From Noviherbaspirillum sp. Root189 (GTDB lineage: Bacteria; Pseudomonadota; Gammaproteobacteria; Burkholderiales; Burkholderiaceae_D): a stretch of 64,000 nucleotides of DNA. This document shows, piece by piece, positions 18,741 to 29,173 of the stretch. The stretch lies in contig NZ_LMHZ01000005.1 of NCBI RefSeq assembly GCF_001428545.1, forward strand, positions 63,510-127,509. The letters run 5' to 3'. The position numbers and the translations under genes are program-made. The notes below the pieces were generated by a model. That model saw only the letters and a list, made by a program, of their open reading frames with translations. It was not told the origin of the DNA and ran no database searches. Every line of letters starts with the position of its first letter. Within the stretch, counting starts at the first letter, position 1.

Positions 18741-18782
18741 GTTTGTTAGAAGTTTGTTAGAAACAGTCAAATATCTTAAAAT
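18741..18782 (+). promoter_or_regulatory. fdxA promoter with an 11-bp tandem repeat
   Basis: TTGTTA (18754-18759) and TAAAAT (18777-18782) are separated by exactly 17 bases, a good sigma70 pair, 110 bases before fdxA. Two adjacent copies of GTTTGTTAGAA (18741-18751, 18752-18762) overlap the -35 box and could be an operator. The rest of the gap 18420-18892 shows no gene. Confidence 0.55.
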
Positions 18783-18892
18783 ACAAGGCTTTGCAGCGGG
18801 CCGCATTATTTGGTGCGTCATACTGGCGCTTTTCAACCAGCCGCCCCGTCTTCAAGACAGATCAGGTTTAAAAATTTTCAGATAGGACTGTT

Positions 18893-19216
18893 ATGACCCA
18901 CGTTGTGACCGAATCCTGCATCCGCTGCCGTTATACCGACTGCGTGGATGTATGCCCGGTAGATTGCTTCCGCGAAGGCCCGAACTTTCTGGCGATCGAC
19001 CCCGATGAATGCATTGACTGCGCGGTGTGCGTGGCTGAATGCCCGGTCAATGCAATCTATGCCGAAGAAGACGTGCCGGCCGATCAGCAGCACTTTATCA
19101 AACTGAACGTCGACCTTGCCCGCAAGTGGCCTTCGATTACCAAGACCAAGGATCCGCTGCCAGACGCGGATGACTGGAAAGACGTCAAGGATAAGCTCAA
19201 GGAACTCGCCGAGTAA
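18893..19216 (+). CDS. fdxA: Seven-iron ferredoxin FdxA
   Basis: A 107-residue ferredoxin with a [3Fe-4S] and a [4Fe-4S] cluster, a cytoplasmic electron carrier. The N-terminal cluster region is [18 protein letters not shown] and the second is [20 protein letters not shown], followed by the long C-terminal tail of the Azotobacter FdI type. The gene stands alone behind a clear promoter with a 110-base leader. Confidence 0.96.
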   Translation: MTHVVTESCIRCRYTDCVDVCPVDCFREGPNFLAIDPDECIDCAVCVAECPVNAIYAEEDVPADQQHFIKLNVDLARKWPSITKTKDPLPDADDWKDVKDKLKELAE

Positions 19217-19219
19217 GCG

Positions 19220-19304
19220 TGCGGAGCATTTCCTCGCTGCGGAGCATTTCTTCGCAATACCGGCATGCTGCTCTGACCAGGGTTTGGTTAGAGCAGCATG
19301 CCGG
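19220..19304 (+). terminator. 18-bp tandem repeat and long hairpin downstream of fdxA
   Basis: TGCGGAGCATTTCCTCGC is repeated in tandem with one mismatch (19220-19237, 19238-19255). Right after it a 15-bp perfect stem (19260-19274 with 19290-19304, CCGGCATGCTGCTCT and its complement) has a 15-base loop that can pair further. No T run follows, so it may be a Rho-assisted terminator or an mRNA-stabilising structure. Confidence 0.45.
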
Positions 19305-19407
19305 AGCAGCATCACCATCTTCATTTCTGCCTGTCGTATTTCCCCTCCACGCTGTTTCGTCATCTCGGCCTTTTCATTCGCCTTCCACATCACGGTCGGT
19401 GCTCGGG

Positions 19408-19905
19408 CTATTTTTCATGCACATATAAATCCAGCAGTTCCTGCAAGGCCTTGACGGTCGACGCATGATCACCGGTATGGAGAATTCCATAGCCACCGTG
19501 CTCAATCCAGCGCTCGATGTTTTCCGGTGTATCGTCGATCAGCACCTTGTGCGGGCCGCTAAATTCCTGTTTGAGTTTTTTTGGAACGACATGCACTGTG
19601 AATTCAGGGCCAAATATGCGAGCGACCCATTCACGTTTCTGTTCCTGAAAAATTCTTGAGGAAGGCGCCCCAGTCAAAAATATTGGCTCCAGGTCTCGCG
19701 TTGCTTCCCACAGCACCATGCAACCTTCGATCAGTTCCAGTTCCGCAAAAAATCGCTTGTCAGAATTCACCATCCTCCATAGACGGTTACGATCGAGTTC
19801 GCTGGGGTGCTTTCCGGTGAGATGCTTGACCCGTGCGTCAAAGTCGGCAAATACACCATCGAGGTCAAGAAATACCTGGAGCTTCGGTCGTTGCGATAGC
19901 GTCAT
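19408..19905 (-). CDS. HAD-family 5'(3')-deoxyribonucleotidase-like protein
   Basis: A 165-residue HAD phosphatase. The nucleophile motif FLDLDGVFADFD near residues 12-23 has both Asp residues. IFLTGAP supplies motif 2, a KREWV Lys is likely motif 3, and VLIDDTPENIERW is the final Asp motif. The spacing fits the NT5C (cytosolic deoxynucleotidase) branch, sometimes found in phages. The ATG at 19905 follows AAAAGGAAAAG. An upstream open stretch is not homologous. Confidence 0.75.
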   Translation of the reverse strand: MTLSQRPKLQVFLDLDGVFADFDARVKHLTGKHPSELDRNRLWRMVNSDKRFFAELELIEGCMVLWEATRDLEPIFLTGAPSSRIFQEQKREWVARIFGPEFTVHVVPKKLKQEFSGPHKVLIDDTPENIERWIEHGGYGILHTGDHASTVKALQELLDLYVHEK

Positions 19906-20090
19906 GTGCTTTTCCTTTTCATTGTGCCTATGCGTTTTATTGATGTCCGTGCCGGGCACCGGCGCTGGCACAATTAACATCCAGACATGATGATATTGAG
20001 CCGACTTTTCTACAAAAAGTGCAAGGCAAATAATAGAGGGCATTCAAAGAACATTTAAGTTTTTCAAATGGCCAAAACACAAAGCACAAA

Positions 20091-20127
20091 CACAAAGGCC
20101 GCCTTTCGGCGGCCTTTGTGTTTTTTT
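20091..20127. terminator. Rho-independent terminator
   Basis: CACAAAGGCCGCC and GGCGGCCTTTGTG form a 13-bp perfect stem around TTTC, followed on the + strand by seven T (20121-20127). On the minus strand the downstream sequence is also T-rich, so it could end the small minus gene at 20216. No + strand gene ends close by. Confidence 0.8.
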
Positions 20128-20215
20128 ATCGCATCGGTTTACAGGACGCAACAACGTTACTTCGCACTGACACCCTAGCAGTGCAAATCATCTGACGTGC
20201 AGTATGGCCTGCAGC

Positions 20216-20491
20216 TCAAGATCCCGAACGCATGAAGTCCGGTGTAAAAACCATAGCGGAGCCACCTTGCGTAGGGTCCATACCTTTTGCCGCCGCCTTG
20301 TGCGGCGACACCTGGCGGCTACGCACGCGACGGGAAAATGCAGTGATGAATGCAGCATAGCCATTCGATCCCGGCCTGATCCCCTCCTGTGCCGCTTTGA
20401 CAATCCCCATCTCGAACGTGTCGTCGAGGTCGTACGCAAGGTCGCCTTTGTCCCATGCGGATTCGTCGCGATGAACTAACTTCGGTTGCAT
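20216..20491 (-). CDS. Small hypothetical protein
   Basis: A 91-residue protein from the ATG at 20491, preceded by GGAAAC. It begins MQPKLVHRDESAWDKGDLAYDLDD with an acidic N-terminal half, then basic SRRVRSRQVSPHKAAAK and the ending GGSAMVFTPDFMRSGS. No membrane segment. I do not recognise a family. A stem-loop terminator lies about 100 bases downstream in its direction. Confidence 0.5.
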   Translation of the reverse strand: MQPKLVHRDESAWDKGDLAYDLDDTFEMGIVKAAQEGIRPGSNGYAAFITAFSRRVRSRQVSPHKAAAKGMDPTQGGSAMVFTPDFMRSGS

Positions 20492-20786
20492 TTTGTTTCC
20501 CAATATCAGACTAGAAGAATTCGTTGAACGTGCGGTGCTTGCATCGACGCGCGCCGTAATCAACTTTACCTGCGCGGCGTGCCTGAATTCAAGAGTTGTG
20601 TGTAACAGTTTGTTGAATCGTTAGAGCCGTACAACAAGCTTTGCAAGCTGTCATTGTGAACCTTGCCACGCTTGTGACGAAGATACGCCGAATGATGCCG
20701 CGCCCCTTGATCCATCTCTACACCGGCAACCGGACAAGCCTTATGTTGTCAGGAGGTGAACACGAATTGTCGAGCGAGAAATACCT

Positions 20787-21956
20787 ATGCGACAGGATGC
20801 AGAGATCAATGTGAACCATGGACAATTTGTCTATGATGAATCATCGTCACCGCTTCCATCGGCTGCCGCTGAAATAGTTGATTCGCGGATTTACGACGCC
20901 GACATTCCCGACTTCGCCGGGTCCGAACTGGACCGTCTGTATGGGTCGTTGTATTCGTCGCTGTCACACTTCCGCATCAACGGCGGGCTGGAAGATGCCA
21001 GCACCTACATTTCAGAAAGAAACGGAAAGCCAGCTGTTATTCTTTTGTTTCGTATCGAGCGGCGAAACGCAAGGGTGATCAATGAAGGCATGCGTCTGCG
21101 CGCCGAAGACGTCGAGCGGTTTTGCGTCAATTTGTTTCAGCGCTACCCCCTGGTGACTTCAGTCACTTTCCATGCGGTTCGCATCGTGAATACCGAGCGA
21201 CGCATCTCCTGCGTGCAGCAGCGCTTCTTTTGTGCCGAAGACTTCGTCGCCGATCTGCCGGACAGTGCTGAAGCTTATCTCGCCATGCTGGGCAATGCGA
21301 CGCGGAAGAATCTCAAACGTCATCGCAACCGGCTCGAGCGAGCATTCCCCGACTTCTCGTTCCGGGTTGATGAAAAAGACGCCATCCGTGAAGACGATGT
21401 GCGTCGCATCATCGCATTCAACCGCGTGCGCATGGCGCAGAAGCAGAAAGCGTCTTTCATTGACGAAGAAGAAACGCAGCGCATCCTGCAGCTTGTAAAA
21501 ACATGCGGAACGGTTTCCATCGTGACGATCGGCGGAGAACTCGCGGCGGGTGCAATCGCGGTCCGGATTGGTGACAGTGTCATATCCAAGGTCAATGCGC
21601 ATGACTCCCGCTATGACGATTATCGACTTGGCATGCTGTGCTGCTATCTGACGGTATGCGCGGCTATCGAGGCCGGGGCTCGCCGATTTCATTTCGGACA
21701 CGGGCGGTACGACTACAAGACCGCCCTGCTCGGCGCCCATGAAACTTATGACCACCTGGTGCTGTATCGCTCGCGCCTGCAACAGTTGCGCGACGGTCGC
21801 CGCGCGCTGGGAATCGCGTTATCCGGATATCGTGTCGAAGGAAGCCGATGGCTGCTCGACAAGATAGAGCGTGACAGCGGCGCCGGCTGGAATGTGATGC
21901 GCAAGGCCCTGGCCGCCTGGCGTGCCCGCAAGCAGCGTGGCGCCACAGCGACCTGA
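20787..21956 (+). CDS. GNAT-superfamily (FemAB / BioF2-like) acetyltransferase
   Basis: A 389-residue protein whose central and C-terminal part matches the 'acetyltransferase 6 / BioF2-like' GNAT branch (also called CelD-like): LGNATRKNLKRHRNRLERAFP, a second half with SIVTIGGELAAGAIAVRIGDSVISKVNAHDSRY, and FHFGHGRYDYKTALLGA. Members modify surface polysaccharides or lipids, but the substrate here is unknown. It stands alone, preceded by GTCAGGAGGTGAAC about 30 bases upstream, which may indicate an upstream start codon inside that leader. Confidence 0.7.
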   Translation: MRQDAEINVNHGQFVYDESSSPLPSAAAEIVDSRIYDADIPDFAGSELDRLYGSLYSSLSHFRINGGLEDASTYISERNGKPAVILLFRIERRNARVINEGMRLRAEDVERFCVNLFQRYPLVTSVTFHAVRIVNTERRISCVQQRFFCAEDFVADLPDSAEAYLAMLGNATRKNLKRHRNRLERAFPDFSFRVDEKDAIREDDVRRIIAFNRVRMAQKQKASFIDEEETQRILQLVKTCGTVSIVTIGGELAAGAIAVRIGDSVISKVNAHDSRYDDYRLGMLCCYLTVCAAIEAGARRFHFGHGRYDYKTALLGAHETYDHLVLYRSRLQQLRDGRRALGIALSGYRVEGSRWLLDKIERDSGAGWNVMRKALAAWRARKQRGATAT

Positions 21957-22081
21957 TACGGCGATCCCTCGCATTTAACCCGGCGACGTGGCCGGCAATG
22001 CTCGCTTGTGAGCGGTTGCACGGACGCGTCGTTTCGTCAGGCCAGTCAGCGGTGCCACATCACAGGCACCATCACCACACC

Positions 22082-22597
22082 CTAATCATTGCTTTCAACG
22101 ACCGGCGCGGGCACTTGGTTGTGGTAATGCCAGATGCGGCTGAGTGCATATTCGCTACCGGCTTGCCGCACCTCGTTGCGATCGCCGTTGAATCGACGTG
22201 TTTCCGAGAAAGTCGTCATGTTGCCATCGGTCTGAAATGACCATGCGAAGCAGATCGTTCCCGCCGGGATATCGCCATCGCCATTATCCGGCCCGGCGAC
22301 ACCCGTATCCGATATCGCGACGTTAGCTTTGCTGATGCGGAGTGCACCTTCCGCCATTTCGCGTGCGACTTCTTCGCTGGTCAGGTTATAGGTGTCAATG
22401 GTTTCGCGCTTGACGCCAAGACAGCGTATTTTTGCATCGGGAGAATAAGTCACGAATCCGCATTCAAGCCAGCTTCCGCAGCCGGGAATGTCCCCCAGCG
22501 TAGACGCAATCATGCCGGCGGTACAAGATTCGGCAGTAACGAGTTTAAGACGGTTTTCTTCAAGATAATGAACAACGCTCTCAAGGTGATGATTCAT
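22082..22597 (-). CDS. pncC: Nicotinamide-nucleotide amidase PncC / CinA C-domain
   Basis: A 171-residue single-domain amidase that deamidates NMN to nicotinate mononucleotide. Conserved motifs are LVTAESCTAGMIASTLGDIPG (with catalytic Ser), FVTYSPDAKIRCLGV, AEGALRISKANVAISDTGVAGPDNGDG and PAGTICFAW. The ATG at 22597 fits this family's length (E. coli PncC/YgaD, about 165). The N-terminal CinA domain is encoded separately at 9131-9931. Confidence 0.9.
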   Translation of the reverse strand: MNHHLESVVHYLEENRLKLVTAESCTAGMIASTLGDIPGCGSWLECGFVTYSPDAKIRCLGVKRETIDTYNLTSEEVAREMAEGALRISKANVAISDTGVAGPDNGDGDIPAGTICFAWSFQTDGNMTTFSETRRFNGDRNEVRQAGSEYALSRIWHYHNQVPAPVVESND

Positions 22598-22804
22598 AGA
22601 ATGTCCGGAATGTGGCGGGGGAGCCGCACGCAGCTTGATAGCGCGCCATGCAACCATGCGCTATATCGCGTAACGGCAACGGCGATGTTTTTTATACATC
22701 GATTGGACGTGCTTATAGCGAAAATGTTCGCGGGTCGAAGTATTGCCCCTTCAACCCTTCGACATTCCGCATGCCTTCCGCCGCGCACCAATGCCACAGC
22801 AGCG

Positions 22805-25114
22805 CTACGCGTTGACTTGTGAACGCAGCGCCGATACGTCCGCGACGGCTACTGCCGTCATATTGACGATCCGCCTCGACGTGGCGGCCGGATTCAAGAT
22901 GTGGACCGGTTTGGCAGCGCCAAGCAAAATCGGGCCTACGGTGACACCATAACCGCCGGTAATCTTGAGCAGGTTGAACGCGATGTTGGCCGCATCGAGG
23001 GACGGCATGATCAGCAGGTTGGCGCTGCCGCTCATCTTGGTGCCTGGCAGGAAATGACGCCGGACGTCTTCCACCAGCGCGGCATCGCCCTGCAATTCCC
23101 CCTCCACATCCAGCTGCGGTGCAATGTCAGCGAGGATATCGCGCGCCGCCCGCATCTTGCGGGCAGATGGGCGGTCGGATGAGCCGAACATCGAGTGCGA
23201 CAGCATCGCGACCTTGGGCTGGATGCCAAAACGCTGTATTTCTGCAGCGGCCAGTCGCGTAATGGCGGCGAGCTCCGCCGCACTCGGGTCGTCGTTTACA
23301 TAGGTATCGGCAATGAACAAGGTGTATTTTTCCAGCATCAGCGCATTCATTGTGGCAAACACGCCGGCGTCAGGCGCCAGGCCGATCACATTGCGCACAT
23401 GCTCAAGGTGGGCATCGAAGCGTCCCACCGTACCGCATAGCAAGGCGTCGGCGTCGCCCATATGAACCAGCATCGTGCCGATCAGGGTATTGGAGCGGCG
23501 CAATGCGGTCTTGGCCATATCGGGCGTGACGCCGTATCGTCCGCGCAGCTCATGGTAGGCCTCGTGATAGGCACGGTAACGCCGGTCGTTTTCCGGATCA
23601 ACAATCTCGACATCCGTCCCGGTTTTGAGGCGCAGGCCAGCCTTTTTGATACGCATGTCAATGACATGCGGCCGGCCGATCAGGATGGGTTTTGCCAGCC
23701 CCTCGTCGACCACCGTCTGGACAGCGCGCAAGACGCGCTCTTCCTCCGCTTCCGCGAACGCCACGCGCTGCGGCGCGGCCTTCGCAGCGGAGAAAACCGG
23801 CTTCATCATCAGGCCGGTGTAGTACACAAGATGGCTGAGCTGCTGGCGATAAGCATCGAGATCCTGGATCGGCCGGGTCGCCACGCCGGATTCCTGCGCG
23901 GCACGGGCAACCGCTGGAGCGATCTTTTCGATCAGGCGCTGATCGAAGGGCTTGGGAATAATATATTCGGGGCCAAAGCTCAATTCCTGGCCGGCATAGG
24001 CGGTAGCCACCGCATCATTGGTTTCGGCTTCAGCGAGTTCCGCGATGGCCTTCACGCAAGCCAGTTTCATTTCCTCGGTGATCTTGGTCGCACCGCAGTC
24101 GAGCGCCCCGCGGAAAATATACGGGAAGCACAACACGTTATTCACCTGGTTTGGATAATCCGAGCGCCCGGTCGCGATAATGCAATCCGGACGCGCAGCT
24201 TTGGCAACTTCCGGGCGGATTTCCGGCTCCGGGTTGGCCAGCGCCAGGATGATCGGCCGGTCAGCCATGGTCTTGACCATGTCGCCGCTCAGTACGCCGG
24301 ACGTCGAACAGCCAAGAAAGACATCCGCTCCCGCAACGATATCGGCCAGCGTCCGCGCGTCGGTCTGTTGCGCGTAACGCGCCTTGTTTTCTTCCATGCG
24401 TGCATCGCGGCCGACATGGATGACCCCGCGCGAATCCGCAACATAAATGTTTTCGTGCTTTGCGCCCAGGCTAACCATGGTGTCGAGGCAGGCGATGGCT
24501 GCCGCGCCGGCACCGGAGACCGCGATCTTGACCGAGGCAATCTGCTTGCCAACAACCTTCAGCCCATTCAATAGCGCCGCCGCCGAAATGATGGCGGTGC
24601 CATGCTGGTCGTCATGAAACACCGGGATATTCATGCGCTCCCGCAGTTTCTTTTCGATATAGAAACACTCGGGCGCCTTGATGTCCTCGAGGTTGATGCC
24701 GCCTACCGTCGGCTCCAGCATGGCGATCGCATCAACCAGTTTGTCGGCATCGTGTTCGGCCAGTTCGATGTCGAAGACATCGATGCCGGCGAATTTTTTA
24801 AACAGGCAACCTTTACCCTCCATCACCGGTTTGCCGGCAAGGGGGCCGATATCGCCGAGACCAAGCACCGCGGTGCCATTGGTGATCACCGCCACCAGGT
24901 TGGCGCGCGACGTGTATTCTGCTGCCGTTGCGGGATCACGGGCGATTTCTTCGCAGGCATAGGCGACGCCAGGGGAATAGGCTAGCGACAGGTCGCGCTG
25001 GTTAGATAGCGCCTTGGTGGCATTGACCTGGATTTTGCCCCTGGTGGGACTGCGATGGTATTCCAGCGCCGCTTCGCGCAATTGCGCATCCATGGTGGAT
25101 TTGGTATCAGTCAT
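22805..25114 (-). CDS. maeB: NADP-dependent malic enzyme MaeB (malic enzyme-PTA fusion)
   Basis: A 769-residue, two-domain enzyme converting malate to pyruvate with NADP. Residues 1-430 are the malic enzyme domain: [33 protein letters not shown], the metal-binding [10 protein letters not shown] and the cofactor motif [13 protein letters not shown]. The C-terminal 330 residues are the phosphotransacetylase-like domain, regulatory in MaeB (acetyl-CoA inhibition in E. coli). The start is [20 protein letters not shown]. It stands alone. Confidence 0.97.
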   Translation of the reverse strand: MTDTKSTMDAQLREAALEYHRSPTRGKIQVNATKALSNQRDLSLAYSPGVAYACEEIARDPATAAEYTSRANLVAVITNGTAVLGLGDIGPLAGKPVMEGKGCLFKKFAGIDVFDIELAEHDADKLVDAIAMLEPTVGGINLEDIKAPECFYIEKKLRERMNIPVFHDDQHGTAIISAAALLNGLKVVGKQIASVKIAVSGAGAAAIACLDTMVSLGAKHENIYVADSRGVIHVGRDARMEENKARYAQQTDARTLADIVAGADVFLGCSTSGVLSGDMVKTMADRPIILALANPEPEIRPEVAKAARPDCIIATGRSDYPNQVNNVLCFPYIFRGALDCGATKITEEMKLACVKAIAELAEAETNDAVATAYAGQELSFGPEYIIPKPFDQRLIEKIAPAVARAAQESGVATRPIQDLDAYRQQLSHLVYYTGLMMKPVFSAAKAAPQRVAFAEAEEERVLRAVQTVVDEGLAKPILIGRPHVIDMRIKKAGLRLKTGTDVEIVDPENDRRYRAYHEAYHELRGRYGVTPDMAKTALRRSNTLIGTMLVHMGDADALLCGTVGRFDAHLEHVRNVIGLAPDAGVFATMNALMLEKYTLFIADTYVNDDPSAAELAAITRLAAAEIQRFGIQPKVAMLSHSMFGSSDRPSARKMRAARDILADIAPQLDVEGELQGDAALVEDVRRHFLPGTKMSGSANLLIMPSLDAANIAFNLLKITGGYGVTVGPILLGAAKPVHILNPAATSRRIVNMTAVAVADVSALRSQVNA

Positions 25115-25212
25115 GTCGTTCCGTATGGTTGCAGTGGAAAGAAGACGACATCACGATGCGTCGCTGGTTCTATGGCTATGCGCGACTGCCAATCCCGGCC
25201 AGAGGCCGGAGG

Positions 25213-26001
25213 TCAGAGGTTGCCCGGACCGGGTTCCGCCTGCCAGACCACTTCCAGCTCGACCCGGATCGAGCGCGCCAGTCCGTCAAGATCCGGAAAA
25301 AGCGTCGCATTGGTGATGTTCATCCGGTACAAGGCTTTCATTGCCTGCTCTCGCATGGTTTGCGATAGCACAAGCTTTTTGATCAGACAGGTTCCGGCGT
25401 GGTATTCATTGAGAATCTTATCGAGGGATTTGTCGACCACGCCCGGAACCACCATGGTGCCGGACTGCGCAACCAGCCGTCGGTCCATTTCTTCCGGTTC
25501 GCCGATCCACAGAAGATCGCTATTGTTTTGCAGGAAATAGCGGTCAAAGTTCCCGTCGATGCGAGGATCGATCGCATCGCGGCTGAGCCCGGGATTGCTT
25601 GCCGGCGTGGCATGCCAGAGTTTCGGCGTATTGAGTGCAAATACGGCAGCATCCGAGTCGGCTTGTTCCAGCGCAAAAAACGCCGCGACAAACGGCGATT
25701 TGGTGAAATCCAGCAAACGGGTTGGCGCGCCGTGATGCTGCATGAGGGCGAGACAGCGTAAATCATTGTCAAGAACACGTGGATCGGGCAGATAGTTGTG
25801 CGCTTTACGCCGGAAAATGCGGATTGCCCGCTCTTCGCGGCTGCGCCATGTCGTCCGGTCCGGAATAAAAGAATTCAGATAGCGCGACAGGGAACTCAGC
25901 AAGGGCCAGCCTGCTTCTTCCTGTCCACGAAACGCCCACCCATCCAGTTCGGATGATAGACCGACAAATTCATTCCAGTTTGAAACGAGAATCTCTTCCA
26001 A
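25213..26001 (-). CDS. FRG-domain protein
   Basis: A 262-residue protein of the FRG domain family, named after the Phe-Arg-Gly at WAFRGQEEAGWPLLSSLSR. The remaining family signatures are visible: LALMQHHGAPTRLLDFTKSPFVAAFFAL and IFALNTP-like sheet segments. FRG proteins have no settled function and turn up in variable regions. This copy lies upstream of rpoD in the opposite direction with no obvious partner gene. Confidence 0.8.
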   Translation of the reverse strand: MEEILVSNWNEFVGLSSELDGWAFRGQEEAGWPLLSSLSRYLNSFIPDRTTWRSREERAIRIFRRKAHNYLPDPRVLDNDLRCLALMQHHGAPTRLLDFTKSPFVAAFFALEQADSDAAVFALNTPKLWHATPASNPGLSRDAIDPRIDGNFDRYFLQNNSDLLWIGEPEEMDRRLVAQSGTMVVPGVVDKSLDKILNEYHAGTCLIKKLVLSQTMREQAMKALYRMNITNATLFPDLDGLARSIRVELEVVWQAEPGPGNL

Positions 26002-26077
26002 GTGACGTCCTTTGACGTTGCGAGGGGAACCAGCGCGGCGCTGTGTGATCGGATGATTTTAAATTTGATGGTGCGCC

Positions 26078-26106
26078 GTGAAGATTTCCTAAAACAACAA
26101 TATAAT
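26078..26106 (+). promoter_or_regulatory. Possible rpoD promoter
   Basis: A perfect TATAAT (26101-26106) lies about 230 bases before rpoD, with a poor -35 (GTGAAG, 17 bases upstream). The leader 26107-26337 contains a 6-bp inverted repeat (AGCCCG / CGGGCT) and no gene. Confidence 0.4.
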
Positions 26107-26337
26107 ACGCCCCCTGCTCCACCGACTGCATCGAGTTCACCCTCAGCCCGCCGTCGAGAACCGGGCTAGTTTTCACAGCTGCAGTATCACTGATCTTTCA
26201 TCCGAATTTGAATACCCTGAACATCGACAAGAAAGCCTAGCGCATTCATGAAGGCATGGCGGAATTGTTAGCGTGCGGTTTGCCAGCGCGCCGATTCTAC
26301 CTGCCAATGTCGCGCCGACCCAGGTCGCGCGTCCGTG

Positions 26338-29037
26338 ATGTCTACTTTGTTGCCCATTGATTACGCAATGACAAAGCCTGCCAAGACCCTGACTCTGACT
26401 GCAAAACCTCGTACTGATGCTGCATCTTCCCCCGGACTGGTGAGGACGGTAACGCACGCGCTCGATCCGGAACAGACGCCCACTACGGTAAAAGTGCTGA
26501 CCAAGCGCTCACGCCTGGTGTCCACGGCCGTTCAGGCCGCCCCCGATGCCAGCGCCGTTTATGTGGCACCGGAAACCAATGCCGCTCCGGATACGGAGCT
26601 GCCGGCCGAATCGACGTCGCCAGCGCCCGCACCAAAGGTTACCGTCGTCGTACGCAAGGCGCCGAAGGTGCTGGCAGCGCCGGTGCCGACCGATGTTCAG
26701 ACGCCTGAACCGGCGCCGACGGCATCTGCATCTGCATCTGTTTCCGCCGATGCTCCGGTAGCGACTGAAACCGCACCGACGGCAAGTGCATCACTGCCCG
26801 CAGCCGACAGCGCTCCCGCGCCCAAAGCCAGGGTAGTGCGCCGCAAACCGGCGGCCGATGCGACACCGGCACCGAAAAGCAGTTCCGGCACAAGCGCGTC
26901 GCGTGCTGCGGCTACCGCTGTACCTGCCGCTGCTGCTGCTCCAGCACCGTCCATCGCTGAAATCGACACCTCGGGCTATGAACTGCCGGCCGTCAAGGTG
27001 CCGGCACGTCGTGGACGCCGTCCGTCCGAATACCGCCCTGAGCAGGATGAAGTCGCGGCGCTCAATGCCGTCGAACGCGCGGAAATCAATGCCGCGCGCA
27101 AGGCACGCGACCGTCGCACCGGCAAGGATGCGGAATCCGGTATGAGCGACGAGGAACTCGCCGTACGCCGCCAGAAGGTCTCTGCACTAGTCCGTGCCGG
27201 CAAGGAGCGCGGTTATCTGACACATGCCGAGATCTATGACCACCTGCCGGAAGAGTCGACCAGCCAGGAAGTCATCGAAGGCTTGATTTCGACCCTTGGC
27301 GACATGGGTATCACTGTATACGAGCAGGCACCCGACGCCGAGACACTGCTGTTGTCCGATAATGTTGCCAACGCCACCAGCGACGAAGATGCCGAAGCCG
27401 CCGTGCAAACCGCGCTGTCGACCGTCGATGCCGATTTTGGTCGTACCACCGACCCGGTGCGCATGTACATGCGTGAAATGGCGTCGGTACCATTGCTGAC
27501 CCGCCAAGGCGAAATCGACATCGCTCGCCGTATTGAAGCCGGCTTCAAGGACATGATGCAGGCCGTCTCCGCCTGCCCGACAACGATTGCCGAGATCCTC
27601 GCCCATGCGGAAAAAATCCGCAATGAGGAAGCGCCGATCGATGAACTGGTGGACAGCCTGGTCGATCCGACTACGCTGGACGACGCTCCCATGGTCGTGG
27701 CGGCAGCAGCGGCTTCCGACGACGAGGAAGAAGAAGACCTGGACGACGAGATCGAGGACGACGAGGAAGAGGAAAGCAGCTCCAGCGGTGGTGGCGCAGC
27801 CAACATGTCTGAGCAGCAGCTGGGCGAACTGCGCAGGCAGGCGCTGGAGAAGTTTGCGCTGGTGGCAACCGAATTCGGCAACATGCAGACCGCGCTCGAG
27901 AGCGACGGGTACAATTCGCCGGCCTATGTGCGTGCGCAGCAAGTGATTTCCCAGGAGCTGCTGAGCATGCGCTTTACTGCCAAGCTGGTCGAGAAGCTGT
28001 GTGACATGCTGCGCTCGCGCGTCGATGAAGTACGCCAGATCGAAAAGCAGATTCTCGACATCGCCGTCAACAAATGCGGTATGCCGCGCGGCCATTTCAT
28101 CAGCGTTTTCCCAGGCAAGGAAACCGATCTTGAGTGGGTCGATCGTGAAGCGGACAGCGACAAGGCCTATGCGCCGATCCTGCGCCGCAACGGCCCGGCC
28201 ATCAAGGAATACCAGAAAAAGCTGCTGGAACTGCAAAAGTCCGCAGGCGTGCCTTTGTCAGAGCTGCGCAAGATCAACAAGCAGATGACGACGGCCGAAA
28301 TGCGGGCGCGTCAGGCCAAGCGCGAAATGACCGAGGCCAATCTGCGCCTGGTCATTTCGATCGCCAAAAAATACGTCAATCGCGGCCTGCAATTCCTCGA
28401 CCTGATCCAGGAAGGCAATATCGGCCTGCTGAAGGCGGTCGACAAGTTCGAATACCGTCGCGGTTACAAGTTTTCAACGTATGCGACGTGGTGGATCCGC
28501 CAGGCGATTACCCGCGCGATTGCGGACCAGGCCCGCACCATTCGCGTTCCGGTGCACATGATCGAAACGATCAACAAGATGAACCGTATTTCGCGCCAAA
28601 TCCTGATGGAGACGGGCTCGGAGCCGGACTTGCCGACACTGGCCGCGAAGATGGATCTGCCGGAGAAAAAACTGCGCGAGATCATGAAGATCGCAAAGGA
28701 ACCGGTGTCGATGGACATGCCGATGGGCGACGATGGCGATTCGCAGCTTGGCGATTTCATCGAGGACAGCACGACGCTGGCGCCGGCCGATGCGGCGATG
28801 CATGCATCGATGCGCAGCGTCATCCGTGACGTGCTCGATTCACTGCCGCCGCGTGAAGCAAAAGTATTGCGCATGCGTTACGGCATTGACATGACCAGCG
28901 ATGCGACATTGGAAGAGGTAGGCAAGCAGTTCGATGTAACGCGTGAGCGTATTCGCCAGATCGAGAACAAGGCGATGAACAAGCTGCGTCACGCATCGCG
29001 TGCGGATCGCCTGAAGACCTTCCTGGAAAGCGATTAA
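26338..29037 (+). CDS. rpoD: RNA polymerase primary sigma factor RpoD (sigma70)
   Basis: An 899-residue sigma factor from ATG 26338 (GTG 26335 and ATG 26368 are alternatives). Residues 1 to about 265 are Ala/Pro/Thr-rich low complexity. Region 1.1 follows near 270-320 ([21 protein letters not shown]), region 1.2 near 373, an acidic stretch near 461-485, region 2 near 663 ([19 protein letters not shown] and [16 protein letters not shown]) and region 4 with [19 protein letters not shown]. Long N-terminal extensions occur in Burkholderiales RpoD. The usual upstream dnaG is absent. A strong terminator follows. Confidence 0.97.
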   Translation: MSTLLPIDYAMTKPAKTLTLTAKPRTDAASSPGLVRTVTHALDPEQTPTTVKVLTKRSRLVSTAVQAAPDASAVYVAPETNAAPDTELPAESTSPAPAPKVTVVVRKAPKVLAAPVPTDVQTPEPAPTASASASVSADAPVATETAPTASASLPAADSAPAPKARVVRRKPAADATPAPKSSSGTSASRAAATAVPAAAAAPAPSIAEIDTSGYELPAVKVPARRGRRPSEYRPEQDEVAALNAVERAEINAARKARDRRTGKDAESGMSDEELAVRRQKVSALVRAGKERGYLTHAEIYDHLPEESTSQEVIEGLISTLGDMGITVYEQAPDAETLLLSDNVANATSDEDAEAAVQTALSTVDADFGRTTDPVRMYMREMASVPLLTRQGEIDIARRIEAGFKDMMQAVSACPTTIAEILAHAEKIRNEEAPIDELVDSLVDPTTLDDAPMVVAAAAASDDEEEEDLDDEIEDDEEEESSSSGGGAANMSEQQLGELRRQALEKFALVATEFGNMQTALESDGYNSPAYVRAQQVISQELLSMRFTAKLVEKLCDMLRSRVDEVRQIEKQILDIAVNKCGMPRGHFISVFPGKETDLEWVDREADSDKAYAPILRRNGPAIKEYQKKLLELQKSAGVPLSELRKINKQMTTAEMRARQAKREMTEANLRLVISIAKKYVNRGLQFLDLIQEGNIGLLKAVDKFEYRRGYKFSTYATWWIRQAITRAIADQARTIRVPVHMIETINKMNRISRQILMETGSEPDLPTLAAKMDLPEKKLREIMKIAKEPVSMDMPMGDDGDSQLGDFIEDSTTLAPADAAMHASMRSVIRDVLDSLPPREAKVLRMRYGIDMTSDATLEEVGKQFDVTRERIRQIENKAMNKLRHASRADRLKTFLESD

Positions 29038-29124
29038 AGGTCAACCACGCGCGTATATTCACGTGAGGCTGCGATCTCGTACGCGGGATCGCAACCTCCC
29101 ATGATGACTCTGGCGCGTTGCAAG

Positions 29125-29173
29125 GCGGCCGGACACCGCAGGTAAATTGCCTGTGATGTCCGGCCGCTTTTTT
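29125..29173 (+). terminator. rpoD Rho-independent terminator
   Basis: GCGGCCGGACA (29125-29135) and its complement (29157-29167) form an 11-bp GC-rich stem, with an inner CAGG/CCTG pair, followed by six T (29168-29173). It ends rpoD transcription and touches the stop codon of the convergent kinase gene. Confidence 0.9.

Noticed and set aside
23462-24574. A 370-codon antisense frame inside maeB
   Set aside because: Shadow of the malic enzyme gene; maeB motifs are complete on the other strand.
26107-26160. tRNA-like appearance (GTTCACC and an AGCCCG/CGGGCT stem) in the rpoD leader
   Set aside because: No cloverleaf with acceptor, anticodon and T arms can be built; a simple leader hairpin is a better reading.
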